Source: CBFHSF01 sp965658445
Lineage (GTDB): Bacteria > Bacteroidota > Bacteroidia > Flavobacteriales > Schleiferiaceae
Assembly (NCBI GenBank): GCA_965658445.1
Contig: CBFHSF010000006.1
Coordinates: 91,232-155,231, forward strand
Length of the DNA stretch: 64,000 bases
Direction: 5' to 3'
The translations under genes and the position numbers were made by a program. Below the pieces are notes generated by a model. The model saw only the letters and a list, made by a program, of their open reading frames with translations, did no database searches and was not told the DNA's origin. The stretch's first letter is position 1. Every line of letters starts with the position of its first letter. This document shows, piece after piece, positions 8,980-18,183 of this stretch.

Positions 8980-10470
8980 ATGACCGTTTCTTCGAAATTC
9001 ATTCGCTCTAAAGTCATTCGCTGGACAGGATTTTTTGCCATTGCCGGAGGACTTTTATGGAGTTGTAATTCCCCACAATCAGAAAATGCCTCAACTCAAA
9101 ATGCGGAATCAGATGTTCCCACTGCTGTGGAAATTTTGGGGCAAGCATATCTCTATGGTTATCCCATTCTCACTATGGATTACACCCACAAAGTCTCTAC
9201 CAATGTAGTTGAGCCCAATGCCTTAGGCAAGGCGCCTCTCAACCAATTTGGAGGCATGAAGCAATTTCCAAAGGCGGGCTTTAAGGCGGTAGTAAGACCC
9301 AATCTCGACACCTATTACAGCTTGATTTATGCCGATTTGAAAGAGACCCCCCTGTACGTTTACATTCCAGCCACAGAACGCTATTACCTCATTCCCATTC
9401 TCAATGCGTATGGAGATGTGGTTAAATCCTTGGGATCGCGTACCACAGGTCAGGGAGACCTGCATCTCGCCTTGGTAGGTCCCGATTACGACGGGGAAAT
9501 ACCTGAAGACCTCATGGTGGTAAAATCAAACACCAACCTCAATTGGCTTCTCGGTCGAGTACAAGTCAGCAATGATGAAGACGGCAAAGACGAAGTGGCC
9601 AATTTTCAAAACAAACTCATTGCACGTCCTTTGGCGGAGCGCGATAATGCAGATTATGTAGCACCAAAGGGAACCGTAAATCCAGATTACAAAGTCGTTC
9701 CCATGCAAGCGGTGGACAACCTCTCCATTGCGGACTACTTCAATCAAATGATGGCGCTTATGGTCAACAATCCTCCTCAAGAGGGTGACGAAAAAATGGT
9801 CGCTGCCATGAAGAGCGTTGGAATTGTTCCGGGCGGAACCTTTGACATTTCTCAATTTTCAGAAGAGGAACAAGCTCAAATTCAAAAGATTCCCACCTTT
9901 ATCCAAAAGAAATTTGCCGAGATGACGGCCAAGCCGAGAGAAGAACTCATGCAGAACGGTTGGAATGTCAACACCTCGGGCTTGGGAGAATACGGTACCA
10001 ACTACGCGTTAAGAGCTTATGTGACCAAAATCGGTTTCGGAGCCAACACGGCAGAAGATGCCATTTATCCCAACTCAGCCATAGATACTGACGGCAACAA
10101 CTACAGCGGAGACAACAACTACGTCCTTCATTTTGATGCAGACAAACTACCTCCTGCCAAGGGTTTCTGGTCTTTGACTATGTACGACAAAGAAGGCTTC
10201 TTAGTTGACAATGCCATTGACCGCTACAACCTAGGCAACAAGCACAACCTCACCTACAACGAGGATGGCTCTGTAGATATCTACATTCAATATGAAGAAC
10301 CTAAAATGTCTTCCAATTGGTTGCCCTCACCTCCTCCAGGGCAAGAGTTTGAATTGACTTTTAGAATGTACTGGCCAGAAGAAGAAGTCCTGAACCGCAC
10401 TTGGCAAATGCCCGGAGTGGTCAACATGTCGGACGTAAAGACACAACCGGTAGACATGCCTGTAGAATAA
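8980..10470 (+). CDS. DUF1254/DUF1214 lipoprotein
   Basis: 496 residues with a lipoprotein signal and lipobox LLWSC (Cys29). The N-terminal half matches DUF1254 (GYPILTMDYTH, then RPNLDTYYSLIYADL and YVYIPATERYYL). The C-terminal 110 residues match DUF1214 (GFWSLTMYDKEGFLVDN, a D-G-S-V-D-IYIQ strand, and NWLPSPPPGQEFELTFRMYWP). The pair is widespread but biochemically obscure. The protein is predicted to sit at a membrane facing the periplasm. It leads a same-strand trio with a DcaP-like porin and a secreted glutaminase, suggesting a shared role in uptake or processing of an external compound. Confidence 0.8.
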   Translation: MTVSSKFIRSKVIRWTGFFAIAGGLLWSCNSPQSENASTQNAESDVPTAVEILGQAYLYGYPILTMDYTHKVSTNVVEPNALGKAPLNQFGGMKQFPKAGFKAVVRPNLDTYYSLIYADLKETPLYVYIPATERYYLIPILNAYGDVVKSLGSRTTGQGDLHLALVGPDYDGEIPEDLMVVKSNTNLNWLLGRVQVSNDEDGKDEVANFQNKLIARPLAERDNADYVAPKGTVNPDYKVVPMQAVDNLSIADYFNQMMALMVNNPPQEGDEKMVAAMKSVGIVPGGTFDISQFSEEEQAQIQKIPTFIQKKFAEMTAKPREELMQNGWNVNTSGLGEYGTNYALRAYVTKIGFGANTAEDAIYPNSAIDTDGNNYSGDNNYVLHFDADKLPPAKGFWSLTMYDKEGFLVDNAIDRYNLGNKHNLTYNEDGSVDIYIQYEEPKMSSNWLPSPPPGQEFELTFRMYWPEEEVLNRTWQMPGVVNMSDVKTQPVDMPVE

Positions 10471-10495
10471 CCCAGAAGAAATACTAAACACCCAA

Positions 10496-10541
10496 CGAAT
10501 CTGCTAAACGAATCTACTAACCGAATCTACTAACCGAATCT
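10496..10541 (+). repeat. 13-bp tandem repeat in the porin leader
   Basis: Three and a half copies of a 13-bp unit, CGAATCTACTAAC with small variations in the first copy, end one base before the porin ATG at 10543. The unit length is not a multiple of three and the repeat lies outside coding sequence, so gain or loss of a unit would change leader length. Confidence 0.85.
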
Positions 10542-10542
10542 C

Positions 10543-11751
10543 ATGACAAAACCTACAAATACCGCTAAATCTTGTGTACTACAATTTATAGCAATGCTCT
10601 TTACGCTCGTGGGAAATGCTCAGTCTACCTATGACTTTTATGGGCATGTAATGACGGACATCGGATATACCGTTGGAAATATCAATCCCCAGTGGTTTGA
10701 TGTTATGAGGCCCACACAGCTTCCCTCCTTTGACAATCAGTACGGATCCGACGGAAACGTCTACTTTTCCGTAAGGCAATCAAGGATGGGAACCAAAGTC
10801 AATCAAAAGACAGACATGGGTGATTTGTACTTTTGGTTTGAATGGGAATTGTTTGGAGTCGGTGTAGATGCAGGACAAACCACCTTTAGACTTCGTCATG
10901 CCTATGGACAATTGGGAAAATGGGGAGTGGGACAAACCGAAAGCCCATTTATGGATATGGATGTTTTTCCAAATTCACTTGAGTACTGGGGTCCCAACGC
11001 CATGATCCTCTTCCGTAACATTCAGGTTAGATACATGCCCATTCAAGGGGAAACCCGCATGACCATCGCATTAGAGCGCCCTGGGGCTTCCGCCGATGGG
11101 GGGATTTATGCCGACAGATTGTCTTTAAGCAATGTGAAGTTTCGCTTTCCCCTACCCGATCTATCAATGGAGTACCGCCAAGCTACTTCCTTTGGTTATG
11201 TGGAATTGGCGGGTATGTTGAGGTCCATTCAATGGGAAGACAACAGCCCAGATAGCACCAATTATTCTGGAAGTGCCGTTGGCTGGGGACTGAATCTTTC
11301 GTCTACCATTCGCGTGGGCGAAAAAGGCGCCTTTAAGTTCCAGGCGGTATACGGTCAAGGAATTCAAAACTATTTGAACGATGGAGGCGTAGATATTGGA
11401 ATTTATCATCAAGACGACAATCCAAGAACTCCCATTCAAGGAAAGGCTATGCCCGTCTACTCGGCCATGCTTTTCTACGACCACACCTGGTCAGATAAGT
11501 TTACGAGCTGTATTGGGATTTCCACTGTGGACGTGGATGTGACGGATGCTCAGGACCCCTCAAGCTTTCAGAATGGTCAGTACGGCTTGGTGAATCTTCT
11601 CTATCATCCCCTACCTCAAATTATGACAGGAGTAGAATTGCAATACGGTCGTAGAGAAAACTTCTCTGACGGTTACGATTACAGCACCGCCAAAATTCAA
11701 TTTTCATTTAAATACAACTTCGATGTTCGATTTACTCGTCCTAAAGAGTAA
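10543..11751 (+). CDS. DcaP-like trimeric outer-membrane porin
   Basis: 402 residues with a signal peptide ending at GNAQ. The mature part fits the DcaP-like porin family: YDFYGHVMTDIGYTVG, the SRMGTKVNQKTDMGDLYFWFEWE strand pair, LRHAYGQLGKWGVGQTESPFMD, and a C-terminal aromatic strand. DcaP porins take up dicarboxylates and other small anionic molecules; the substrate here is unknown. It sits between the DUF1254 lipoprotein and the exported glutaminase on the same strand with short gaps, so co-expression is likely. The tandem repeats just before its start could tune translation. Confidence 0.8.
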   Translation: MTKPTNTAKSCVLQFIAMLFTLVGNAQSTYDFYGHVMTDIGYTVGNINPQWFDVMRPTQLPSFDNQYGSDGNVYFSVRQSRMGTKVNQKTDMGDLYFWFEWELFGVGVDAGQTTFRLRHAYGQLGKWGVGQTESPFMDMDVFPNSLEYWGPNAMILFRNIQVRYMPIQGETRMTIALERPGASADGGIYADRLSLSNVKFRFPLPDLSMEYRQATSFGYVELAGMLRSIQWEDNSPDSTNYSGSAVGWGLNLSSTIRVGEKGAFKFQAVYGQGIQNYLNDGGVDIGIYHQDDNPRTPIQGKAMPVYSAMLFYDHTWSDKFTSCIGISTVDVDVTDAQDPSSFQNGQYGLVNLLYHPLPQIMTGVELQYGRRENFSDGYDYSTAKIQFSFKYNFDVRFTRPKE

Positions 11752-11804
11752 GCGCACTAAATTATACAATAACATATTCAATAACATCTAACAACCTACA
11801 TGCC

Positions 11805-12842
11805 ATGAAAAAATCAGTACTAATGGGATTACATTACACATTAACATCCCTTCTACTTTTAGGAGTGAGTGTTTCTGGTTTTTCCCAATCGGAAGTGTCC
11901 TTGGACAAAAAGTCCATTAACCTGGCTTTGGATTCTGCCTATGCAAAATACAAGGACCTAAAAGAAGGCGCTAACGCCAATTACATTCCAGCCTTGGACG
12001 AGGTGCCCTCAGAACTCTTTGGAATTGTTTTGGTGACTGCCGATGGAAGAGTTTACAAGATTGGTGATGTGGATTACGCTTTTTCCATTCAATCCATTTC
12101 CAAAGTCTTTACCATGGCCAAAGTAGTAGAGCAGAAAGGGCCTAGAGAAGTTCAAGACAAAATTGGAGTAAACCCTACAGGGCAAGTTTTTAATAGCATC
12201 TACCCCATTGAGCAGCACAAGGGAAAGGGTATCAACCCCTTTGTAAACCCAGGAGCCATCGCCACTACCAGTTTAATTGATGGGGAGTCTTACGATGAAA
12301 AATTCAATCAAATTCTCGCCATTCACTCCGCTTTCGCGGGAAGAGAACTCACCGTGGATCAAGTTATCTACGAAAGCGAGGCGGCCACAAACCAGAGAAA
12401 CCAGGCCATCGCCATGCTCCTGCACTCTTATGAGAGAATCTACAACGACCCTCTAGAATCCGTAGATGTATACACCAAACAATGTGCAATTTCTGTAACC
12501 TGTGAAGATTTAGGCGCCATGGCAGGAACCCTTGCCAATGGCGGATTGAATCCCATTACCAAAGAAGTTGTGGTTTCGGCCTCTACCGTTTCGTATGTAC
12601 TTCCCATTATGACCGTAGCCGGTCTCTATGACAATGCAGGATTCTGGTTATACCACGTGGGCATTCCCGCCAAGAGTGGTGTGGGCGGTGGTATCATTGC
12701 GGTAGTGCCTGGCAAATTTGGAATTGCCGCTTTCTCCCCTCGTTTGGATGAAGCCGGAAACAGTGTAAGAGCGCAGTATGCCATCTACGACATTGTTAAA
12801 AGATTGGGTGTAAATCCCTATCTAATCACGCCAGAAGACTAA
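11805..12842 (+). CDS. glsA: Exported glutaminase (serine-dependent, GlsA family)
   Basis: 345 residues. After a signal peptide (about 1-28) the sequence is a complete glutaminase, which hydrolyses L-glutamine to glutamate and ammonia (EC 3.5.1.2). The catalytic Ser97 and Lys100 lie in FSIQSISK (SxxK, beta-lactamase-like fold). Other family blocks are NPGAI at 148-152, MAGTLANGGLNP at 239-250 and AKSGVGGG at 289-296. Most bacterial GlsA proteins are cytosolic, so the signal peptide is notable and points to a periplasmic enzyme. The preceding porin could supply its substrate or pass its product, which is inference from gene order. Confidence 0.9.
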   Translation: MKKSVLMGLHYTLTSLLLLGVSVSGFSQSEVSLDKKSINLALDSAYAKYKDLKEGANANYIPALDEVPSELFGIVLVTADGRVYKIGDVDYAFSIQSISKVFTMAKVVEQKGPREVQDKIGVNPTGQVFNSIYPIEQHKGKGINPFVNPGAIATTSLIDGESYDEKFNQILAIHSAFAGRELTVDQVIYESEAATNQRNQAIAMLLHSYERIYNDPLESVDVYTKQCAISVTCEDLGAMAGTLANGGLNPITKEVVVSASTVSYVLPIMTVAGLYDNAGFWLYHVGIPAKSGVGGGIIAVVPGKFGIAAFSPRLDEAGNSVRAQYAIYDIVKRLGVNPYLITPED

Positions 12843-12875
12843 TACAACGCTTTCACAAAAGCAGAACACATCTGA

Positions 12876-13697
12876 ATAAAATCTCAACAAAATCAATCAC
12901 ACCATACATCGAAAATTCAGAACGCCGTAAACCTATACATGGAGGGCATTAGAGATGGAAACGCAAGAGAAGCGGTAACCAAATACACCGGTGAACGCTA
13001 TACCCAACACAGCACCTGAGTTCGCGATGATGTAGAAGGTTTTGTGGAATTCTTTGAACCCTTAATTGAGCGTAACCCCAAACGGGACATACAGATTATC
13101 AGAAAATGGGTCGACGGCAATTATGTGGTTCTTCAGGCATTCCAAAGTCTCAATGACGGAGATTACCAATGGGTCACTACAGACTTCTTTGATACGGATG
13201 TAAACGATAAAATTCTGGAGCATTGGGACGTCATTGCTGAGTACAAAGACAGCACGCCTTCTGTGCACACAACCATTGACAGACCCACTGAGGTCGTGGA
13301 TTTGGACAAGACAGACGCGAACAAGGAGGTGGTCCGCAATCTCATTTTTCACGGTCTAATGAAGGGAGGTGACCCCTCACGATTGCCTGAATTTATCAAT
13401 GTAAATAAGTACTTTCAACACAATCCTGAAATTCCTGACGGTTTGGAACACTTCCAAGAGCTGGCTTCGGATCCCAACAGACCTTTGAATTATGAAGACA
13501 TCGTCCTCATGGTTGGGCAGGTGAATTTTGTTGCCACGCTCAGTCGCGCCTGGTACAGGGGCGAGAATGAGAGTGATTCCAAAGGGAAGGAATATGCTCA
13601 GGTTGACATCTTCCGTTTGGAGGATGGAAAAGTTGTTGAGCACTGGGACAATGTGGAACCCGTTCCTGAAAACGATGTGAACGGAGGTAAATTTTAA
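12876..13697 (+). pseudogene. Two-domain SnoaL/NTF2-like protein, broken by a TGA
   Basis: The frame is open from an ATA at 12876, through an in-frame ATG at 12939, to TGA at 13017-13019, and continues in the same frame to TAA at 13697. Both sides of the stop belong to one SnoaL-like domain: YMEGIRDGNAREAV and RYTQHST before it, VRDDVEGFVEFFEPLIERNP after it. In this family the position of the stop is usually Gly (GGA), so one base change explains it. A second, similar domain fills residues after about 110. The start codon is also doubtful, since ATA at 12876 may be a mutated ATG. Probably a recent pseudogene. Confidence 0.75.
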
Positions 13698-13704
13698 CCG
13701 CCAT

Positions 13705-14265
13705 ATGTCTCTGTATCAAAAACTTTCTATCTGGGGGCCCAATCTCTTCTCAAGGGCTTGGGTTTTCAAGAACGGGTTCAATTGGTCGCCCATGTACCGG
13801 CGCAGCACCGGAAAAATCGTCCATGTATCCGAAGATTTGCGCGACATTCGCGTGAAAGTTCCCCTCAATTGGAAAAACCGAAACTACGCCAACTCCATGT
13901 TTGGGGGCAGTATGTTCTCATCGGTAGATCCCATACCTATGGTTCAACTTTTGAATATTATAGGCAAGGACTACGTCGTTTGGGACAAATCCGCCGAAAT
14001 CTTCTTTAAGCGCCCCGCCAAAGAAAAGCTGTACGCGCACTTTGCGTTTTCTGAAGAGGAAATTCAAAACATACACGAGACTCTCTCCCATCAAAACGAA
14101 ATGGAACTTCCCAAGACCACATTATTAACCAACGCCACGGGAGAAGTGGTTTTCTGTGAAGTTTCCAAAATTCTCTACATCGCTAAGAAGGAGTACTATA
14201 AAACCAAACGAGCAAATAGAACACAAAGGGACCAGAACACTTCCTCGGCAAAAAGTTCAAAATGA
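13705..14265 (+). CDS. DUF4442 hotdog-fold thioesterase-like protein
   Basis: 186 residues matching DUF4442, a hotdog-fold family related to acyl-CoA thioesterases. The core GGSMFSSVDPIPMVQLLNI and the strand RDIRVKVPLNWKNRNYANSMF are characteristic. The substrate is unknown. There is no signal peptide, so the protein is cytosolic. The gene follows the broken SnoaL gene by 7 bases and overlaps the next gene by 4 bases (ATGA), so the three were probably one operon. Confidence 0.8.
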   Translation: MSLYQKLSIWGPNLFSRAWVFKNGFNWSPMYRRSTGKIVHVSEDLRDIRVKVPLNWKNRNYANSMFGGSMFSSVDPIPMVQLLNIIGKDYVVWDKSAEIFFKRPAKEKLYAHFAFSEEEIQNIHETLSHQNEMELPKTTLLTNATGEVVFCEVSKILYIAKKEYYKTKRANRTQRDQNTSSAKSSK

Positions 14266-14702
14266 AAGAGGTTACCATCAACGGAGAGATCACCTCAGAA
14301 AATGCCTTGGGATACAACGACGGACTCAATTGGGATCAATTTCAGAACAGCGCACCCATCCCCTATTCCTTTTCCATTTCAAAAACTGATTTTATCAACG
14401 CACTTGCCGAAGACTATCAAAGAGTCTTAGAAGAAATCAAAGCCGACGATGAAAGACACGGAGACTCCTCAGATTTTAAAGAAGCCGGTTATCCCACCCT
14501 TCAAGAATTGTTGAATAATCCGAAAGCTTTAAAAGACATTATTGAAACCTATTTATTGCGCGAAAGTCTCCTTCCAACAATTCTAACCTCCCCCTCTCCT
14601 AGCTTTATCATCAATAGCTTAGAGGAGATCGAACCTTTCAACAACCAACTGATTTTTAAGGGAAAAGGATATTGTTCTCGCATTCTTCACCAGGAGAATT
14701 GA
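14262..14702 (+). CDS. Hypothetical protein, possibly frameshifted near its end
   Basis: 146 residues, translationally coupled to DUF4442 through ATGA. The sequence is polar and helical with no recognised domain. The last residues (CSRILHQEN) look unlike the rest. Reading another frame from about 14677 gives FSHSSPGELKGEFKIYSYF and a stop at 14734, a more natural beta-rich ending. A one-base deletion near 14675 is therefore suspected, making the true end 14734. This is a judgement from composition, not from an alignment. Confidence 0.5.
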   Translation: MKEVTINGEITSENALGYNDGLNWDQFQNSAPIPYSFSISKTDFINALAEDYQRVLEEIKADDERHGDSSDFKEAGYPTLQELLNNPKALKDIIETYLLRESLLPTILTSPSPSFIINSLEEIEPFNNQLIFKGKGYCSRILHQEN

Positions 14703-15015
14703 AAGGGGAATTCAAGATTTATTCGTATTTTTAGTTTCCAATCAAATCACCAGCGAGTTGTTTTACAGGGTAAATGTGACTGCGCATTTAGAGTTTACGC
14801 CCAGTGTTCAATTCATTGAAAACCCCATATTTAATCAAGAAGCCGCGAGCTTGTTTTACCTGGGAATACGCGAAAGGATTACCTTGTAAAAAGAGATTCT
14901 GGTAAATTTTTACGCCCGCGTTTACATTGTTTTACACTATTAAACGAAGTCTGGGCAAGGCAATGGGTAATTTTCAGAAATCAATGTAATCACCTGATTT
15001 CTAAAACAAACGATT

Positions 15016-15948
15016 ATGAAAGCAAAAACCTTTTTACTAGCAACTTCAGTTGCATGGTTGGGATTCACCTCCTGCTCCCCTACTCGCGACAACGCCATGG
15101 AGAACCGTCCCGAAGAGACTACCCCCGCTACGAACAAATACGCCGAAAAGTACAAAACGCGTCACCCCTATGGAGGCTGGCATTGTCCAGACAACCTCGG
15201 TGGATTTCCTCCCATGGACCTAAGTGAAGTGACCTCTTTAGATGTCATTGAGGGTAGACTTCCCACGCAGGAAGAAACGCGCAGCAGCAAATCTCTTATT
15301 TACATCGACCCTGAGGAGCACCCCAATGCGCAAGCATTGGACGTAGACTTACCGCGCGTAGCGGAATTCCATTCACCTTATACAGGCCGAACCGAAAGAG
15401 TCATTGTGATTCAAGCAGTGGTCGTAGATGAAGATACCATTGTTGGATTCCGATACCCATCGGGAGGCAATGGCTCCGCCTGGTATGGAGAAATGAGTTT
15501 CTTGGATTGGGGCCGTGTGGATGATTTAGGAAACGCTCCCTATGTTCACCTAAAAAGGACCATCAATACGTCGAGGAATCGAGCCTGGGAGTCTGTGACA
15601 TTCACAGAATACGCCAATCAATTGAGAACGCAATTTCAGGAGCAACACATCCTCCGCAATGACTGGTCTCAAAACAATTACACGGAACTCAATTACCAGA
15701 GCGAACACTACGTAGCCAAGGGCATGATTGCTGATATGTGGGGAGGGATTTATCTCCAAATCGATTACGATTATCCCGCGCATACCCAAACGGAAAAAAT
15801 CTTAATTCTCCCTGGGGATGACAGCACCACGGCAGAGATTCAAATTGTTATGGGCCCCTACTCTAGTGATCTTCCAGAAAAAACCGCTGAATGGGACCAA
15901 TGGCTGAATAGTGTAAAAGCCAATGCGGAAGATCCCGACGGTTGCTAG
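15016..15948 (+). CDS. Hypothetical lipoprotein
   Basis: 310 residues with a lipoprotein signal ending in FTSC (Cys20). The mature protein has aromatic, beta-rich stretches such as HPYGGWHCPDNLGGFPPMD and YPSGGNGSAWYGEMSF, with cysteines near both ends. No known family was recognised. It stands alone and is followed by a strong terminator, so it is probably a monocistronic cell-envelope protein. About 280 bases before it (14735-15015) hold nothing identifiable. Confidence 0.65.
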   Translation: MKAKTFLLATSVAWLGFTSCSPTRDNAMENRPEETTPATNKYAEKYKTRHPYGGWHCPDNLGGFPPMDLSEVTSLDVIEGRLPTQEETRSSKSLIYIDPEEHPNAQALDVDLPRVAEFHSPYTGRTERVIVIQAVVVDEDTIVGFRYPSGGNGSAWYGEMSFLDWGRVDDLGNAPYVHLKRTINTSRNRAWESVTFTEYANQLRTQFQEQHILRNDWSQNNYTELNYQSEHYVAKGMIADMWGGIYLQIDYDYPAHTQTEKILILPGDDSTTAEIQIVMGPYSSDLPEKTAEWDQWLNSVKANAEDPDGC

Positions 15949-16000
15949 TGGATGTGGGGAATCGGAAGCGTTGAGACCTTTTATTGTACAAGTATTTAAG

Positions 16001-16034
16001 AAAGACGGAGTTTAGGCTCCGTCTTTCTTTTTTT
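16001..16034 (+). terminator. Intrinsic terminator of the lipoprotein gene
   Basis: AAAGACGGAG (16001-16010) and CTCCGTCTTT (16017-16026) form a perfect 10-bp stem with a 6-base loop, followed by CTTTTTTT. Confidence 0.9.
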
Positions 16035-16079
16035 ACCTTGTCTCTATAAACTGGTAAGCACTCACAGAAAATACGATAC

Positions 16080-16625
16080 ATGAAAAAAATTGTAGCCATA
16101 GGTGGAAGTAATAGCTCCACCTCAATTAACAAACAACTCGCCGTCTATACGGCACAAAGAGCAGCCTCCACCTCAGAAACACCAACGGAGGTTCACGTCA
16201 TTGACCTCAATGACTATGACCTTCCCATGTATGGTATTGATTTAGAAAAAGCCGACGGAATCCCACAAGCCGCCAAAGACATGTGCTCTCATATAGAATC
16301 TGCAGATGGCATTGTCATTTCTCTTGCAGAGCACAACGGATCGTATTCAGCAGCCTTTAAAAGCGCCTTTGACTGGATGTCAAGACATCAGAAAGACATC
16401 TGGGCGAATAAGCCCATGATACTGATGGGAACGAGTCCCGGCGGACGAGGAGCCATTGGGGTTATTGAAGCCGCCGCCCAAAAGTTTCCGAGAATGGGAG
16501 CTCAAATTGTGGCTCAGTATTCTCTGCCCTCATTTTCTCAAAACTTTACGGGAGAGGCCATAGCCGATGCAGAAAAAGAATCCGAATTACAAGCGGCCGT
16601 TGAAGCGTTGATATCGGCGATGTAA
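16080..16625 (+). CDS. NAD(P)H-dependent FMN reductase
   Basis: 181 residues of the flavodoxin-fold FMN reductase family. The N-terminal phosphate-binding loop GGSNSSTS (8-15), the SLAEHNGSYSAAFKSAFDW segment that binds the flavin and subunit partner, and the MGTSPGGRG loop are all present. These enzymes reduce FMN, quinones or azo compounds with NAD(P)H in the cytosol; the real substrate is unknown. It is convergent with the membrane-anchored regulator gene downstream. Confidence 0.85.
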   Translation: MKKIVAIGGSNSSTSINKQLAVYTAQRAASTSETPTEVHVIDLNDYDLPMYGIDLEKADGIPQAAKDMCSHIESADGIVISLAEHNGSYSAAFKSAFDWMSRHQKDIWANKPMILMGTSPGGRGAIGVIEAAAQKFPRMGAQIVAQYSLPSFSQNFTGEAIADAEKESELQAAVEALISAM

Positions 16626-16641
16626 TGGATCAGGTCAAAAT

Positions 16642-17580
16642 CTAAGAAGGAGTATCCAGAATGAGTTTGTAGCCCACCCCCCGGGTATTGACAATCTTCG
16701 CCAAGGGTTCTCCTTCTAATTTTTTTCGGAGTTTAGAAATGTAGACATCGAGGGTTCTGCCTACGTAATCTCCCTCATCACCCCACACGCTATTGAGCAG
16801 GTCCTCACGATTTACCGTTTGATTTTGGTTTTGATACAATACGTGCAGCAGATCGGCTTCCTTGGAGGTCAATTCAATTTTCACCTCCTCGCGAAACAAC
16901 AGAGAATGGCGTGTATCAAATTGTAAGGTTCCCAAGGCGATTACGTGGTCGCCAGACGTGGGTGTGTTTTGAGAAATTGAGTTTTTAGATCCTTTTTTCT
17001 TGCGGTTGAGCCACCATCGAATCATCATCAGCGAAAGCAACACCAGAGCGGCAAAGAAGTAAAACTGAAAAGTCGAAGAGGTCTTGGCCTCTGTGGAATC
17101 CAATGAACTTTCCACATTCGCTTCCTCCCAATCTCCCTTAAACTCAATAAAAACCGTGTAACACCCCGGAGGCAATTCACGAGATCCGCAGGGAATGAGT
17201 TCATCGCTGTGATGGGTTAACATGGAATAGCTGTACATGACTTTCTGGGAATCGCAGGGAACCAACTCCACAATGTAGGCCGGTGGCAATTGGTAAGAAC
17301 TCACAGCTTTGTCAATAATGGGAACCATAGATGAAGGCATCCACGGTTTGGTCGGCTCAAACGAAACACCAAATTCTCCAGCGATAAAGGTTACAGGAGC
17401 AACCGCCGTGGTAGAATCTCCCGTTTCTAGGTAGAGTTGATGACCAATCCAACGCATGGCCACTTCGGCTTCTTTGGCGCGCAACCCCTCTTGGGCTGAA
17501 GCCCCAGAAAGAGAACCCAAAAGAACCATCAGCAAGAGGATTATACGCGGCCTATGGAGAAAGAAATTCCATTGTTTCAT
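16642..17580 (-). CDS. Membrane-anchored winged-helix regulator, DNA-binding domain at C-terminus
   Basis: 312 residues. In order: signal peptide (about 12-29), an extracytoplasmic domain of about 140 residues with Cys109, Cys131 and Cys140, one membrane helix (about 172-190), a basic linker (NRKKKGSK), then an OmpR-type winged helix (about 215-308). The winged helix has ELTSKEADLLHVLYQN, the recognition helix GRTLDVYISKLRKKL and the wing TRGVGYKL. It would sense something outside the inner membrane and bind DNA inside, as ToxR and CadC do, but with the domain order reversed. No histidine kinase or receiver domain is present. Its targets are unknown; it is convergent with the flavin reductase gene. 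Confidence 0.85.
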   Translation of the reverse strand: MKQWNFFLHRPRIILLLMVLLGSLSGASAQEGLRAKEAEVAMRWIGHQLYLETGDSTTAVAPVTFIAGEFGVSFEPTKPWMPSSMVPIIDKAVSSYQLPPAYIVELVPCDSQKVMYSYSMLTHHSDELIPCGSRELPPGCYTVFIEFKGDWEEANVESSLDSTEAKTSSTFQFYFFAALVLLSLMMIRWWLNRKKKGSKNSISQNTPTSGDHVIALGTLQFDTRHSLLFREEVKIELTSKEADLLHVLYQNQNQTVNREDLLNSVWGDEGDYVGRTLDVYISKLRKKLEGEPLAKIVNTRGVGYKLILDTPS

Positions 17581-17814
17581 GTAACAAATCTAGCGGATTG
17601 CATTGGAAATAAAGAGACCGACATACCCTATTTGGAAATTTCTTCCATACAAGCGTCCAAGGTTTTGGAGAATTTTGACAACGATAGGGAACGATGGGAT
17701 TTTATTTAGGGGAAAACAATGGAGACCTCAAGGATTTCAGAATCCTTAATACGAAACCCTAATCTTGAGCGTTTTATCCTATAAAAACACGACCGTAACC
17801 AAACGCGCTCTACC

Positions 17815-18183
17815 ATGTCTACAAAAAACCTTTCTTGGCCTTGGCAACTTCCCGAATTTCTTTTGATGGCAGCCGTAATCTTCTACTGGGTTTCCACAGC
17901 CAATGCCCTTAATCTCATTGCTATTGGGCTTCTCGCCGTCCTCTTTATTCAGTGGAGGTTTTCCATACGATGGATGGGCATATTGATTCCCAGCTTTCTG
18001 TCTTTGGCCAGCTCTTACATGATGTTGGCGGTTTGGTCAGAGTACAAAGAATTTCCTGAGCCCAACGCAGAGGCTTATCAATTACTGGGTGTAGGTATGG
18101 GATTCTTCCTCTCCACTTGGATTGTGAGCGGAGTGATGATATACAAATACGCCCACCTCTATCCGTTACGTCAAAGGGCGTAG
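17815..18183 (+). CDS. Hypothetical four-TM membrane protein
   Basis: 122 residues made almost entirely of four hydrophobic segments (about 12-30, 33-49, 51-72 and 88-111) with short loops and a basic tail. No family is recognised. A small hairpin, AAGGATT/AATCCTT (17730-17747), lies in the preceding gap. The gene is followed 110 bases later by another four-TM gene. Confidence 0.6.
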   Translation: MSTKNLSWPWQLPEFLLMAAVIFYWVSTANALNLIAIGLLAVLFIQWRFSIRWMGILIPSFLSLASSYMMLAVWSEYKEFPEPNAEAYQLLGVGMGFFLSTWIVSGVMIYKYAHLYPLRQRA

